Position numbers and translations under genes: made by a program. This document shows positions 21,501-29,500 of a DNA stretch of 64,000 nucleotides, in pieces. How positions within the stretch are numbered: the first letter of the stretch is position 1; each line of letters begins with the position of its first letter. Location of the stretch: contig NZ_JAPHAV010000003.1 of assembly GCF_026241335.1 (NCBI RefSeq), forward strand, positions 227,632 through 291,631, in the 5' to 3' direction. A model generated the notes under the pieces. The model searched no databases. It saw only the letters and a list, made by a program, of their open reading frames with translations, and was not told the DNA's origin. This DNA is from Ochrobactrum chromiisoli. GTDB lineage: Bacteria > Pseudomonadota > Alphaproteobacteria > Rhizobiales > Rhizobiaceae.

Positions 21501-23459
21501 GCATTTGCAGCAAGTGTTGCCGATAATCTTGCAGGCACAGAAGCCCGTCTAAGTGAGCGTGCAAGCGCTATTGCCGGTGGACTTGAAGCCATTGAAAGCC
21601 GCCTCACTGGCGAACTTTCGGCGATTGAAGCGCGTATTGCTGACACGGCGACCCGGACCAGTGAAACATTGGCCGGTCACAGCGAAGCATTCTCATCAAG
21701 CGTTACCGAAAACCTGTCCGGCACAGAAGCGCGCCTCACCGAACGTGCTGATGCCATTGCCACACGCCTTGGTGATATTGGCTCGCGGATCACAATGGAA
21801 CTGGGTTCCGTTGAAGCACGTATCGCTCAGGTAACAGACACAACGGCTGTTACGCTTGAAGAACGCACACGTGAACTCAATGCAGTTCTGGCAGCGCGCT
21901 CGCAGGAAATCACACAGATTCTCAGCGACACTGCCGAGCCTCTTGTGCAGCGTCTGGCGGATAGCGGTCGCGGATTGGCAGAACAGCTTGAACAAGCGAC
22001 CCATGCAGCCACTGATCGTCTGCGTGCTGAGAACGCAGCGCTCGTCAATGCACTGGCCAGCCGTACGGCAGAAACCATTGCAGCCGTGCAGCAGGCAAAG
22101 ACGGGACTGTCAGACAATGTAAGCGAGCTGATTGATCGCCTCGCCGCTTCAAATAGCGAACTTGGCAAGCTGATCGAATCTGCTGCGCGCAACCTGACAA
22201 GCATTGACGGCCGCCTTGTTGAAACGACAAGCAGCTTCATTGAAAATGCAAACCGCGCAGCACAGATGTTCCAGGCCTCAACGGGTCTCATCGACAACAA
22301 TATTGGCACGCTGCGCGCGCTTTCCGATGGTACACTGTCGCAGATTGCTGATATTGCCGAGCGCTTTGAAGAGCATGGCAAGGTTCTCTCAACTGCTTCG
22401 GATATGATCAGCTCGGCACAGAATGGTCTTGCCGGTACGCTTGAAGATCGCCATCTCGCGCTTGACAAGCTTGCTTCGGGCCTTGTTGAGAAGTCGGAAG
22501 GCATTGAGAATCTGATGCAGTCGTTTGAAACGATCGTGGCATCGGCTTTCCAGCGCGCAGAGGGCCAGACCCGTTCTTCGGCTGAGAAGATGCGTGAAAG
22601 CATTGCTGAGATCGTCGAACAGGCATCGCAGAAGTTCTCCGCTGCGACCGACGATATCCGCCGCACGGCAACAGAAATTCGCACAGAGCTCGACACAACC
22701 CGTGGTGAACTCAAGCGCGGCGTTCTGGATATGCCTGCGGAAGCCAAGGAAACGACGAGCGCAATGCGCAAAGCCGTTGGCGAGCAGATCAATGCTCTTA
22801 AGGAACTTGCTGAAATCGTCAACAAGTCGGGACGTTTGGTTGATGTTGGTGAAAGCCGCGCAGATCGCCCTGTTTCGCGTCCGGTTCAGACCCAGAGGCC
22901 AGCTCCGGTTCAGGCTCCTGTCATGGCAGCGCAGCCACAGGCTGACGTCGCTGTTCGCACCCGTCCGGTAGAAGCTCCTAAACCCGCACAGCCAGCTGTA
23001 TCCTCTGATAAGCCACGCGGTTGGGTTTCTGACCTTCTTGCCCGCGCATCGCGCGAGGATGAGGTGGCCGCTCCATCGCAGGCACAGCCTACGCAGGCTC
23101 ATCGCTCGCCAAGCCATGTGGTTGAATCGCTCAACTCGCTTTCGGTCGATATTGCCCGCGCAATCGATCATGAAGCATCCGTTGAGCTATGGGACCGCTA
23201 TCGCCGCGGTGAACGGAATGTCTTTACCCGTCGTCTCTATACGCTCAAGGGACAGCAGACCTTTGACGACATCAAGCGTAAATATCAGACGGATGGTGAG
23301 TTCCGTCGCGCTGTAGATCGTTACATGGACGACTTCCAGCGTCTGCTTGAAGACGTTGCGCGCAATGACCGCGATAACATGGTGACGCAGACTTACCTGA
23401 CGTCAGATACCGGTAAAGTTTACACGATGCTGGCCCATGCAAGCGGTCGCCTGCGGTAA
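18594..23459 (+). CDS. Giant coiled-coil polar protein, probable Growth Pole Ring (GPR) homologue
   Basis: 1621 residues. Order: an acidic segment (about 18-60); a Pro/Ala/Ser-rich linker (70-185); two hydrophobic segments (about 193-211 and 235-256), probably a membrane hairpin; about 1150 residues of nearly continuous amphipathic helix with repeats such as LDERT and LAGHSEAF. A Pro-rich stretch (1425-1510) follows, then a conserved C-terminal domain (about 1520-1621: ELWDRYRRGERNVFTRRLYT, then the ending TGKVYTMLAHASGRL). This matches the large apolipoprotein/kinesin-like proteins of Rhizobiales, of which Agrobacterium GPR forms a ring at the growing pole. Orthology is inference from architecture. 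Monocistronic with a strong terminator. Confidence 0.65.
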   Translation: MASKSKAQKLDHEVEQALEQALDIDFGDDFDIDMDMSAFDEDFSVDDLEEQISRATEELVAEQNTKVVQAAQVSSVDITTEGTAKAETIATVSVIASPAAPPMPPVVPIASVANTTASSALPEAANVAPKPANKSKPIAQDAAAKPATSSASPAPSVVAATPAAALTPANDDSRNGRAIATAPRRATERSSRLYWTTTAMSVLWAAGGVAISKAISPDVFSSLQATTNFFTSPSGIGVAAGVALPIAMFWGFAHIVRRAQEMHVAARSMSEAALKLLQPEAAAGDRVSTLSQAVRREVAAMNEGIERTLARAVELETLVQSEVNQLERAYSDNEVRIRSLVSDLGNEREAVVSHAERVRSSITGAHEQLKEELSSAANIIRDNVASASEQLSALLGDSGERLIGSINESGGAIADAIEKRTGDIASRITSSGESFSKELDTRITTLDQQSREISERVSSALDERTAGIATLLGGATQSMVSEFDTRLAQLDTTLNERGRSLLTEFETRAHALDSSTEKLNAALETRSRQINENLIARTREIAETFSGGRNAMIGMIDETKTKISDELNSISESVGNVLNEKASAFAGKLAESRDVLASSLEGETERVSAVIRGHADTLAARTSDIENAINSSASALNSAAEHHAAILADRTNVLQEEMANNASRLDAAFSDHARSLDERAASLNSVIAGNQAMLAQLLDERTSVLRDNFNENREVLARTFDERVTALQALIADNQQQLARVFDERSQAISETIGASRDAFEATFTDHVQRVEERTSGLRSVLNDHNSTLAHILDGHEQTIEGRAAAIRETLTETTASLSQTLQDHGEILSQRTTNLHHAIENSSHAIGRAFEGQTGIIEERTQTMEKALTMGVDNVRRALEHSAGVVAGSLREKITEAASILSAEAAKAGESLDGFGQNFSADLTTNLAATEERLGERANAIASRLAQIESSIADTASKTSETLAGHSEAFAASVADNLAGTEARLSERASAIAGGLEAIESRLTGELSAIEARIADTATRTSETLAGHSEAFSSSVTENLSGTEARLTERADAIATRLGDIGSRITMELGSVEARIAQVTDTTAVTLEERTRELNAVLAARSQEITQILSDTAEPLVQRLADSGRGLAEQLEQATHAATDRLRAENAALVNALASRTAETIAAVQQAKTGLSDNVSELIDRLAASNSELGKLIESAARNLTSIDGRLVETTSSFIENANRAAQMFQASTGLIDNNIGTLRALSDGTLSQIADIAERFEEHGKVLSTASDMISSAQNGLAGTLEDRHLALDKLASGLVEKSEGIENLMQSFETIVASAFQRAEGQTRSSAEKMRESIAEIVEQASQKFSAATDDIRRTATEIRTELDTTRGELKRGVLDMPAEAKETTSAMRKAVGEQINALKELAEIVNKSGRLVDVGESRADRPVSRPVQTQRPAPVQAPVMAAQPQADVAVRTRPVEAPKPAQPAVSSDKPRGWVSDLLARASREDEVAAPSQAQPTQAHRSPSHVVESLNSLSVDIARAIDHEASVELWDRYRRGERNVFTRRLYTLKGQQTFDDIKRKYQTDGEFRRAVDRYMDDFQRLLEDVARNDRDNMVTQTYLTSDTGKVYTMLAHASGRLR
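21358..21834 (+). repeat. Internal tandem repeats within the coiled-coil gene
   Basis: Three consecutive units, each made of a TEARL-x-ERA-like helix followed by SETLAGHSEAF. Units 2 and 3 are offset by 186 bases (62 residues): GCCGGTCA-AGCGAAGCATT occurs at 21486 and 21672. Unit 1 is about 11 residues shorter. The similarity is visible in DNA as well as protein, so the duplication is fairly recent or kept in register. Confidence 0.75.
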
Positions 23460-23478
23460 GAAAAGCCAATAAAGTAAT

Positions 23479-23508
23479 GAAAACGCGGCTCATGGGCCGC
23501 GTTTTTTT
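23479..23508 (+). terminator. Rho-independent terminator after the coiled-coil gene
   Basis: A 9-bp GC-rich stem (23481-23489 with 23496-23504) followed by seven T. Confidence 0.9.
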
Positions 23509-23603
23509 ATTTCCAGTTTTTTTAGAAAAGCTTGGGGTTCGGGTGTTGCCCGGTGCTGGTTTAAACTGACGGTTCTGTATGAACTTCAGAAATGACGGGC
23601 GAG

Positions 23604-23638
23604 AAAAAAGGCAGCTTGTGAAAACAAGCTGCCTTTTA
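23604..23638 (-). terminator. Rho-independent terminator of the mla operon
   Basis: A perfect 14-bp stem (23606-23619 with 23624-23637). The plus-strand A run on its left is the minus-strand T tract. It lies 12 bases beyond the lipoprotein stop. Confidence 0.9.
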
Positions 23639-23649
23639 TGTTTTAACAC

Positions 23650-24267
23650 TTAGAGTGAAGAAATTGTCCAGCCAACAATTTCGCTGGCGACACGTTCAAA
23701 AGCACTATCCAGCGCTTTGACATATTCGTTGTTGGACGTGCCATAGACTGGTGTTGTGGCACGGAAAACGCGTGTGGCACGGACTTCACCATTCTTGTCA
23801 TTCATAAGCTTGACGGCGATTTCCACCACTGCGGCTCTCTGAGCACCATAGGCCTGAATACTGAATACGCGAAGATCGCTCAGGATCTGATAGTTGATGG
23901 CCAAACCGTCACCGGGGCGCCCAACACCGCCAAATACGCCGGTATTTTCATAGGCCTGCACAAGACGCGACTGAACGATGTTTGGCAGCCTGTCGCCCCA
24001 TTGCGCGCCTTTGAGATATTCAATGGCGCCGGGCGCAGTGTTGACGACGATGTTCTGGCTATCAAGCGCCTTCAAAGCGCTTGGTGGGGGCACCAGAATT
24101 TGAAGGTTCTTGCGGTTCGCCGATGCGGACTGCGATTGCTGCGGTGCGGAAAGGCTGAATGTGTCGAGCGGTGTTGTCGTCCCGCAACCTGCCAGCAAGG
24201 TTGCAAGCAGAAGAGGCATAATGAAACGACGATGGGAATTTACCACGACAGAACCTGTATTGGACAT
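23650..24267 (-). CDS. ABC-type transport auxiliary lipoprotein (PqiC/YmbA-like)
   Basis: A 205-residue lipoprotein. The lipobox LLAGC (Cys at about residue 28) follows a hydrophobic signal. The body fits the ABC-transport auxiliary family: ILVPPPSALKALDSQNIVV, then WGDRLPNIVQSRLVQAYENTG. Such proteins sit in the outer-membrane leaflet and work with MCE-type lipid transporters. Its ATG overlaps the mlaD stop by one base (TAATG), so it is the last gene of the mlaE-F-D-lipoprotein operon and probably fills the MlaA/MlaC or PqiC-like role. Confidence 0.88.
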   Translation of the reverse strand: MSNTGSVVVNSHRRFIMPLLLATLLAGCGTTTPLDTFSLSAPQQSQSASANRKNLQILVPPPSALKALDSQNIVVNTAPGAIEYLKGAQWGDRLPNIVQSRLVQAYENTGVFGGVGRPGDGLAINYQILSDLRVFSIQAYGAQRAAVVEIAVKLMNDKNGEVRATRVFRATTPVYGTSNNEYVKALDSAFERVASEIVGWTISSL

Positions 24268-25262
24268 TAATGACGCGTCCTTCCGTTATACTGCGGTACG
24301 CTGCCGGGGCCACCAAAGAACAATCGCTGCGGATTGCGCTCAATATCGGATACAGCCTGTTCTACACGTTGTACAGCGCGACGGCTATCACCAATCAGCG
24401 CCTGAATATCGGTCAAGCCTTGACCGGAGAAGCGTTCAAGATTGCTGGCAATGGGTGAAATGCGCTTGTCCAGATTGCTGGAAAGCTGGCGAATGGATTC
24501 AAGCGTTGCCTTGGCTTGCGCCACAACACCGTCCTTATCGTCACTGGAGAGCAAATGGTCCGCCTTCGCAATCACATCTTCGATGCGCGATGAAGCAGCA
24601 TTCAAGCGTCCCATCATTTCTTTGGCATCGGAAACGATCTGGTTGATGTTGTCCGCGTTGGAGCCCAGCTCATCAATCACATCGGCATTCTTTGCCAGTG
24701 CATCTGTGAAGGTCTTGGTGTTTTTGATCGTGTCAGTCAGCGGCCCGCGCGCTTCTGTGACAAAGCCTTCAAGCTCGCCCAGCACGCTGTTTGCGCGCGC
24801 AAAAATATCCTGCGCGGTCGCCAGAAGATTGTTCACGGCAGATGGATCGGCATCAATGCGTGCAACCGTATCTTCTTTTGCAGCTTCGGTAAGAAGGTTT
24901 GGCTCGTCAAGCCGCCCACCCTTAAGCTCAATATAGGCCTGACCTGTCAGACCCTGAAAGCCTAGTGTCGCTTCAGTTGAACGGGTAATCGGTGTTGTTG
25001 CATTCACACGCGTTTTAACGATCACCATACCCGGATTTGTTTCGTCGAGGTGAAGATAGCGGACGTCACCGACTTTGATACCGTTAAACAGAACCTGACT
25101 ACCGATCCCCAGACCCGTTACCGATCCAGGTATGCGTACATCAAGCTCTACGGAGTCTCTGGCTTCGCCATAGCGCGCGATCCAGTACACGAAACCGAAA
25201 GCCAGCAGGCTGACGATCAGCGTGAAAACTCCTACCAGTACATAATTGGCCTTCGTTTCCAT
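24267..25262 (-). CDS. mlaD: MlaD-type MCE-domain substrate-binding protein
   Basis: A 331-residue protein anchored in the inner membrane by an N-terminal helix (about 7-29), with an MCE domain (about 38-118: GSVTGLGIGSQVLFNGIKVG, then GFQGLTGQAYIEL). A long helical C-terminal part (about 150-310) is predicted to be coiled coil. It carries phospholipids between the membranes together with MlaE and MlaF. It begins 4 bases after mlaF. The long C-terminus is typical of the rhizobial version and longer than in E. coli MlaD. Confidence 0.92.
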   Translation of the reverse strand: METKANYVLVGVFTLIVSLLAFGFVYWIARYGEARDSVELDVRIPGSVTGLGIGSQVLFNGIKVGDVRYLHLDETNPGMVIVKTRVNATTPITRSTEATLGFQGLTGQAYIELKGGRLDEPNLLTEAAKEDTVARIDADPSAVNNLLATAQDIFARANSVLGELEGFVTEARGPLTDTIKNTKTFTDALAKNADVIDELGSNADNINQIVSDAKEMMGRLNAASSRIEDVIAKADHLLSSDDKDGVVAQAKATLESIRQLSSNLDKRISPIASNLERFSGQGLTDIQALIGDSRRAVQRVEQAVSDIERNPQRLFFGGPGSVPQYNGRTRH

Positions 25263-25265
25263 ATC

Positions 25266-26132
25266 TTATCCAGTCTGCAAGCGGCTGCCGCTGCCGGGCC
25301 GTCTTCTGCTTGGCGCAGAGGTGTCGATCTGACGTGCGCGCTTTCCTCGAAAATAGGATTTAACCCATGGATCGTCTACAGCCAGCATGTCTTCAATGGA
25401 ACCGCTAACCGAAACTTTTTTGTTACCCAGAACGGCAATGCGATCACAAATCGCAAACAGACTGTCAAGATCGTGCGTCACCATATAAACGGTAAGCCCC
25501 ATTGTATCGCGCAGATTGGCGATCAGTTCGTCAAAGTCTGCCGCTCCAATCGGATCAAGACCAGATGTCGGCTCGTCAAGGAATACAATGTCCGGGTCAA
25601 GCGCCAGAGCACGTGCCAATGCCGCACGCTTGATCATGCCGCCGGAAAGTTCAGATGGAAATTTATCAGCCGCATCAGGACTTAAGCCAACCAGATCGAT
25701 TTTGAGACGCGCCAGTTCATCCATAAGCTTGGGCGGAAGATCAAGATATTCGCGCATCGGAACCTGAATGTTCTCAAGCACACTGAGTGCTGAAAACAAG
25801 GCGCCATGCTGAAACAACACGCCCATGCGCATATCAATTGCCATTTTCTCGGCTTCTGTGATCTTGTCGATATTGCGTCCCAATATCTCGATCTCACCCG
25901 ACTGCTTTTTGTTCAGTCCAAGAATGGTCCGCATCAGCACAGATTTACCAGAACCTGACGGCCCGATGAAGCCAAGGACTTCGCCCTTATAAATATTGAG
26001 CGATAAACTATCGAGTACAGGAGCGCGGCCACCGAAGCCAACGGTAACATCCCGCACCGAAATGATCGGCACAGGCGCTTCGCTGCTTTGTGTATCCTGC
26101 ATTGGCTGCTGGTTATCGATGATAGTCTCCAT
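25266..26132 (-). CDS. mlaF: MlaF-type ABC transporter ATP-binding protein
   Basis: A 288-residue ATPase of the lipid-transport complex. Walker A is GPSGSGKS (about 57-64), the signature is LSGGMIKRAALARALA, and Walker B is DIVFLDEPTSGLDP, followed by the H-loop VTHDLDS. The LSGGM-KR signature is typical of the MlaF/Mkl branch. The last ~25 residues are a basic Arg/Ser-rich extension. Located 120 bases after mlaE, which could hold an internal promoter. Confidence 0.93.
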   Translation of the reverse strand: METIIDNQQPMQDTQSSEAPVPIISVRDVTVGFGGRAPVLDSLSLNIYKGEVLGFIGPSGSGKSVLMRTILGLNKKQSGEIEILGRNIDKITEAEKMAIDMRMGVLFQHGALFSALSVLENIQVPMREYLDLPPKLMDELARLKIDLVGLSPDAADKFPSELSGGMIKRAALARALALDPDIVFLDEPTSGLDPIGAADFDELIANLRDTMGLTVYMVTHDLDSLFAICDRIAVLGNKKVSVSGSIEDMLAVDDPWVKSYFRGKRARQIDTSAPSRRRPGSGSRLQTG

Positions 26133-26252
26133 ATTTACTCTTTACCTGAGCGTGCGCTTCGACAGAACAGTATGAAACAAAGCTATATAAGTTCTGTCTG
26201 GAACTGTGTCCGAAAGGCCCCACAATTCCTTATATAGAGGGATATTGAAGAC

Positions 26253-27428
26253 TTAGAAGTCGATTGCAGCGTAGAATATCGCAAACAAACCATCGACAAC
26301 GATGACTACGAAAATTGATTTAACCACAGAGGCAGTTACGCGACTGCCCAGTGATTCTGCGCTGCCGCCGACTTTCATGCCTTCAACAGAAGCGAGTATG
26401 CCGATAATCATCGCCATAAACGGCGCTTTAATAAGACCTGCAAAATAGGTGTTGAGTGCAACGGCATCATGCAAGCGGCTGATAAATGCTTCCGGCGAGA
26501 TGTTGGAGTAGAAATAAGTAACCGCTGCAGCGCCTACCAAAGCTGAAAGATCTGCAATGATTGTCAGAAGCGGCAGAATCACCACAAGCGCGACGAGTCG
26601 CGGAAAGACAAGAACACCGACCGGATTAAGCCCGATAACGGTGAGCGCATCTGTTTCTTCCCGCATTTTCATCGAGCCGATTTCAGCCGTGATCGCACTG
26701 CCGGATCGTCCGGCGATCATAATGGCAGTCAGAAGCACGCCGAGTTCACGCAGAACCAGAATGCCGACCAGATCAACCACGAAAATTTCAGCGCCAAAAT
26801 AGCGAAGCTGGAAGGCACCCTGCTGTGCAATGATGGCACCAACAATTGTTGACATAAGCACAATAATCGGGATCGCGCCCACGCCCATCCGGTCAATCTG
26901 CTTGACGATTGCCGGAAACGGAATACCACTGCCGCGCCCGGCTTTCAGCTGCGCACCGCGAATTGTTGCACCAAGAATGTGCATTGCCATCAGGAAATCC
27001 TGAAACATCGAGGTGACGCCACGCCCGATAGAATCCAGCATTTTGATAAAGAAGAAAGGCTTCTTGGTCTGTGGCACATCCAGCGTGCGTTCGACGGATT
27101 TGCCGACCTCTTCCACAAGCGGCAGCCATGCTGGCTTAACGCCTTGGAGTTCAACATCAATCTTTTGAGACAACAGACGGTGGCGCAGGCGTTCGATCAG
27201 CCAGGCACCAGCCGTATCAAGACTTTCCACACCCGCAACGTTGATGATCGCTGCCTGCGAGCCGCCAATTTTTTCGAGCTCGCGCATTTTTTTGTCGACA
27301 ACGCCAACGTTCTGAGAAATCCAATGTCCGCTCAGGTTTATGAGACGTAAGTTATCCTGCTCGGCCAAATCAATCTTTGGCGCGACATTGGCGGCAGCAC
27401 TTGCTTTGTCGTCGGTGTCGGTCAACAT
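26253..27428 (-). CDS. mlaE: MlaE-type permease with N-terminal STAS domain
   Basis: A 391-residue inner-membrane permease. Residues about 20-115 form a STAS-like domain (IDLAEQDNLRLINLSGHWIS, then INVAGVESLDTAGAWLIERL). The rest is the MlaE domain with about five transmembrane helices and the conserved GRSGSAITAEIGSMKMREE-type loop. In E. coli the STAS protein is the separate MlaB; here the two are fused, as in many alphaproteobacteria, which explains the absence of mlaB. First gene of the operon, divergent from the epimerase gene across 60 bases. Confidence 0.93.
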   Translation of the reverse strand: MLTDTDDKASAAANVAPKIDLAEQDNLRLINLSGHWISQNVGVVDKKMRELEKIGGSQAAIINVAGVESLDTAGAWLIERLRHRLLSQKIDVELQGVKPAWLPLVEEVGKSVERTLDVPQTKKPFFFIKMLDSIGRGVTSMFQDFLMAMHILGATIRGAQLKAGRGSGIPFPAIVKQIDRMGVGAIPIIVLMSTIVGAIIAQQGAFQLRYFGAEIFVVDLVGILVLRELGVLLTAIMIAGRSGSAITAEIGSMKMREETDALTVIGLNPVGVLVFPRLVALVVILPLLTIIADLSALVGAAAVTYFYSNISPEAFISRLHDAVALNTYFAGLIKAPFMAMIIGILASVEGMKVGGSAESLGSRVTASVVKSIFVVIVVDGLFAIFYAAIDF

Positions 27429-27488
27429 GGCCTAACCCTTATACGAGTCGTTGCGCGACCGAAATACTGCGTACTGGAAGCCATAGCC

Positions 27489-28469
27489 ATGCACAAAAAC
27501 TTGAAAATCATTCATGAACGCTATCCTATTGCCGGGAAATTCACAATCTCCCGCGGCTCCAAGACGGAGGCTTCGGTCATCGTGTGCGAGATAAGCCATG
27601 AAGGAAAGCGTGGGCGTGGCGAATGTGTGCCCTATGCACGCTATGGCGAATCGATTGAGAGTGTGAGCGAACAGATTGAGGTCGTGCGTAAGGCCCTTGA
27701 AAAGGGTGCAACGCGTCAGGAAATACAGACAATTATGGCTGCCGGTGCCGCGCGCAATGCGGTTGATTGCGCGCTCTGGGATCTGGAAGCAAAAATATCT
27801 GGCAAACGTGTTGCAGACTTGCTTGGAACACCAACCCGCCCGCTTGAAACTGCGATTACGGTGTCGCTCGGTACGCCTGCTGAAATGGCTGAATCGACGG
27901 CTAAGGTTGCCCATTATCCGCTGATCAAGGTCAAGATGGGGGGCGATAATGACATTGAGCGTATTTTGGCTGTTGCAAAGGCTGCTCCCAACAGCCGCAT
28001 TATCATCGATGCCAATGAAGGCTGGACTGATGACAACATTATAGAAAACATGGCCGCTGCCGCAAAGGCCGGTGTGGTTCTGATCGAACAGCCCCTGCCC
28101 GCTGGCAAGGACGAAATTCTCAGCCAAATTGAACGTCCGGTCATCATTTGTGCCGATGAAAGCGTGCATACGTCGATTGGTCTTGAAGACCTCGCAAAGC
28201 GTTATGATGCAGTCAATATCAAGCTCGACAAAGCCGGCGGTCTGACCGAAGGGCTGATCATGCGCGAAAAGGCAACTGCGCTTGGATTGCAGATCATGGT
28301 TGGCTGTATGGTCGGCACATCGCTGGGCATGGCTCCGGCCGTGTTGCTCGCACAGAAAGCCAATGTCGTTGATCTCGATGGTCCACTGCTCTTGGCGCAG
28401 GATCGCATTCCCGGCCTTCATTATGATGGTGCTCTTGTTTATCCGCCGGAAGCGGACGTCTGGGGTTGA
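27489..28469 (+). CDS. dgcA: Dipeptide epimerase / N-acetyl-D-glutamate racemase-like enolase-superfamily enzyme
   Basis: A 326-residue enolase-superfamily protein. The catalytic KVKMG (Lys-x-Lys, about residues 148-152) is on the second strand. Metal ligands are in IIIDANEGW, LIEQPLP and ICADESVHT, and the opposite catalytic Lys is in NIKLDKAGG. The branch includes L-Ala-D/L-Glu epimerases for peptidoglycan peptide recycling and the DgcA racemase. No dgcN-like partner is adjacent, so substrate choice is open. Its 3' end overlaps the convergent glycosyltransferase gene by 31 bases. Confidence 0.85.
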   Translation: MHKNLKIIHERYPIAGKFTISRGSKTEASVIVCEISHEGKRGRGECVPYARYGESIESVSEQIEVVRKALEKGATRQEIQTIMAAGAARNAVDCALWDLEAKISGKRVADLLGTPTRPLETAITVSLGTPAEMAESTAKVAHYPLIKVKMGGDNDIERILAVAKAAPNSRIIIDANEGWTDDNIIENMAAAAKAGVVLIEQPLPAGKDEILSQIERPVIICADESVHTSIGLEDLAKRYDAVNIKLDKAGGLTEGLIMREKATALGLQIMVGCMVGTSLGMAPAVLLAQKANVVDLDGPLLLAQDRIPGLHYDGALVYPPEADVWG

Positions 28470-29500
28470 TTATGGGCATCCTGTGCTGCCTGCGTGAGGC
28501 GCGTTGCTGATGAGAGCACGTTCTCGAAAATATCCGCGCAGGCCTCCCATGTGAAGGGTTTGAGGACTTCAGCAGGGTTAAAGGCAGGCATTTCAAGGGC
28601 AGCAAGACAAGCAGTCTGCAAATCTTCCGAAAGAACGCCTGCGCCTGTGGCACCCACAACATCGGATGATCCGGGAACAGGATAGGCCGCTACAGGAAGG
28701 CCTGATGAAATAGCTTCCAGCAGAACAAGGCCGAATGTATCGGTTCTGCTTGGAAAAACGAAAACATCCGCTGATGCATAGACTTGCGCCAGCTCTTTGC
28801 CCTCTTTTTTTCCGATAAATACCGTATCCGGGAAACGCGACCTGAAGTCATTGAGCGCAGGGCCGTCGCCGACAATCAGTTTTGTGCCGGGCAGATCAAG
28901 CTCGAGAAATGCTGGCAGGTTTTTTTCTGTCGCAACGCGTCCAACACAGATGAAAACTGGCTTTGGAAGGTCTCTTGCCACATCATCACGCGGATGAAAC
29001 AGCGTGCGGTCAACACCGCGCGTCCATAATTCCAATCCCGTAAAGCCGCGCTCCCGCAAGTCATCCAGAATGGATTGGGTCGGAACAAGTGTATGCGATG
29101 CAAGATTATGGAAGCGGCGTAAAAATGCATAAGTCCATTTTGGTGGTATGGGAAAGCGGTCCTGAAGATATTCCGGAAAGCGCGTATGGAAACTTGTCGT
29201 GAAGCTCCAGCCCATCTTAAGACATGCCCTGCGCGCCATAAAACCAAGTGGACCTTCGGTTGCGATATGCACATAATCGGGCTGTATCTTTTGCAATCGC
29301 CGCCGGACGGCAGCCGGTGTTGTCATGGCCAGACGAATTTCTGGATAAGTCGGACACGGAACAGAGCGATAATCCAGCGGCGAAACAACAATCACCTCGT
29401 AGCCACGTGCTGTCATCAGTTCACAGCATTTTGTCAGCGTTCTCACCACGCCATTCACTTGCGGGTGCCACGCGTCTGTCACGATGACGAGTTTCTTCAT
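28439..29500 (-). CDS. Glycosyltransferase family 4 protein
   Basis: A 353-residue GT-B fold transferase. The acceptor-side motif is TDAWHPQVNGVVRTL (residues 7-21). The donor-binding C-terminal half has FICVGRVATEKNLPAFLEL and the E-x7-E type PSRTDTFGLVLLEAISSGLPV (about 265-285). Its N-terminus resembles glycolipid and sulfolipid-type transferases. The ATG overlaps the stop of the upstream metallophosphoesterase by four bases, so the pair probably acts on the same lipid or glycolipid pathway. The exact product is unknown. Confidence 0.85.
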   Translation of the reverse strand: MKKLVIVTDAWHPQVNGVVRTLTKCCELMTARGYEVIVVSPLDYRSVPCPTYPEIRLAMTTPAAVRRRLQKIQPDYVHIATEGPLGFMARRACLKMGWSFTTSFHTRFPEYLQDRFPIPPKWTYAFLRRFHNLASHTLVPTQSILDDLRERGFTGLELWTRGVDRTLFHPRDDVARDLPKPVFICVGRVATEKNLPAFLELDLPGTKLIVGDGPALNDFRSRFPDTVFIGKKEGKELAQVYASADVFVFPSRTDTFGLVLLEAISSGLPVAAYPVPGSSDVVGATGAGVLSEDLQTACLAALEMPAFNPAEVLKPFTWEACADIFENVLSSATRLTQAAQDAHNQPQTSASGG

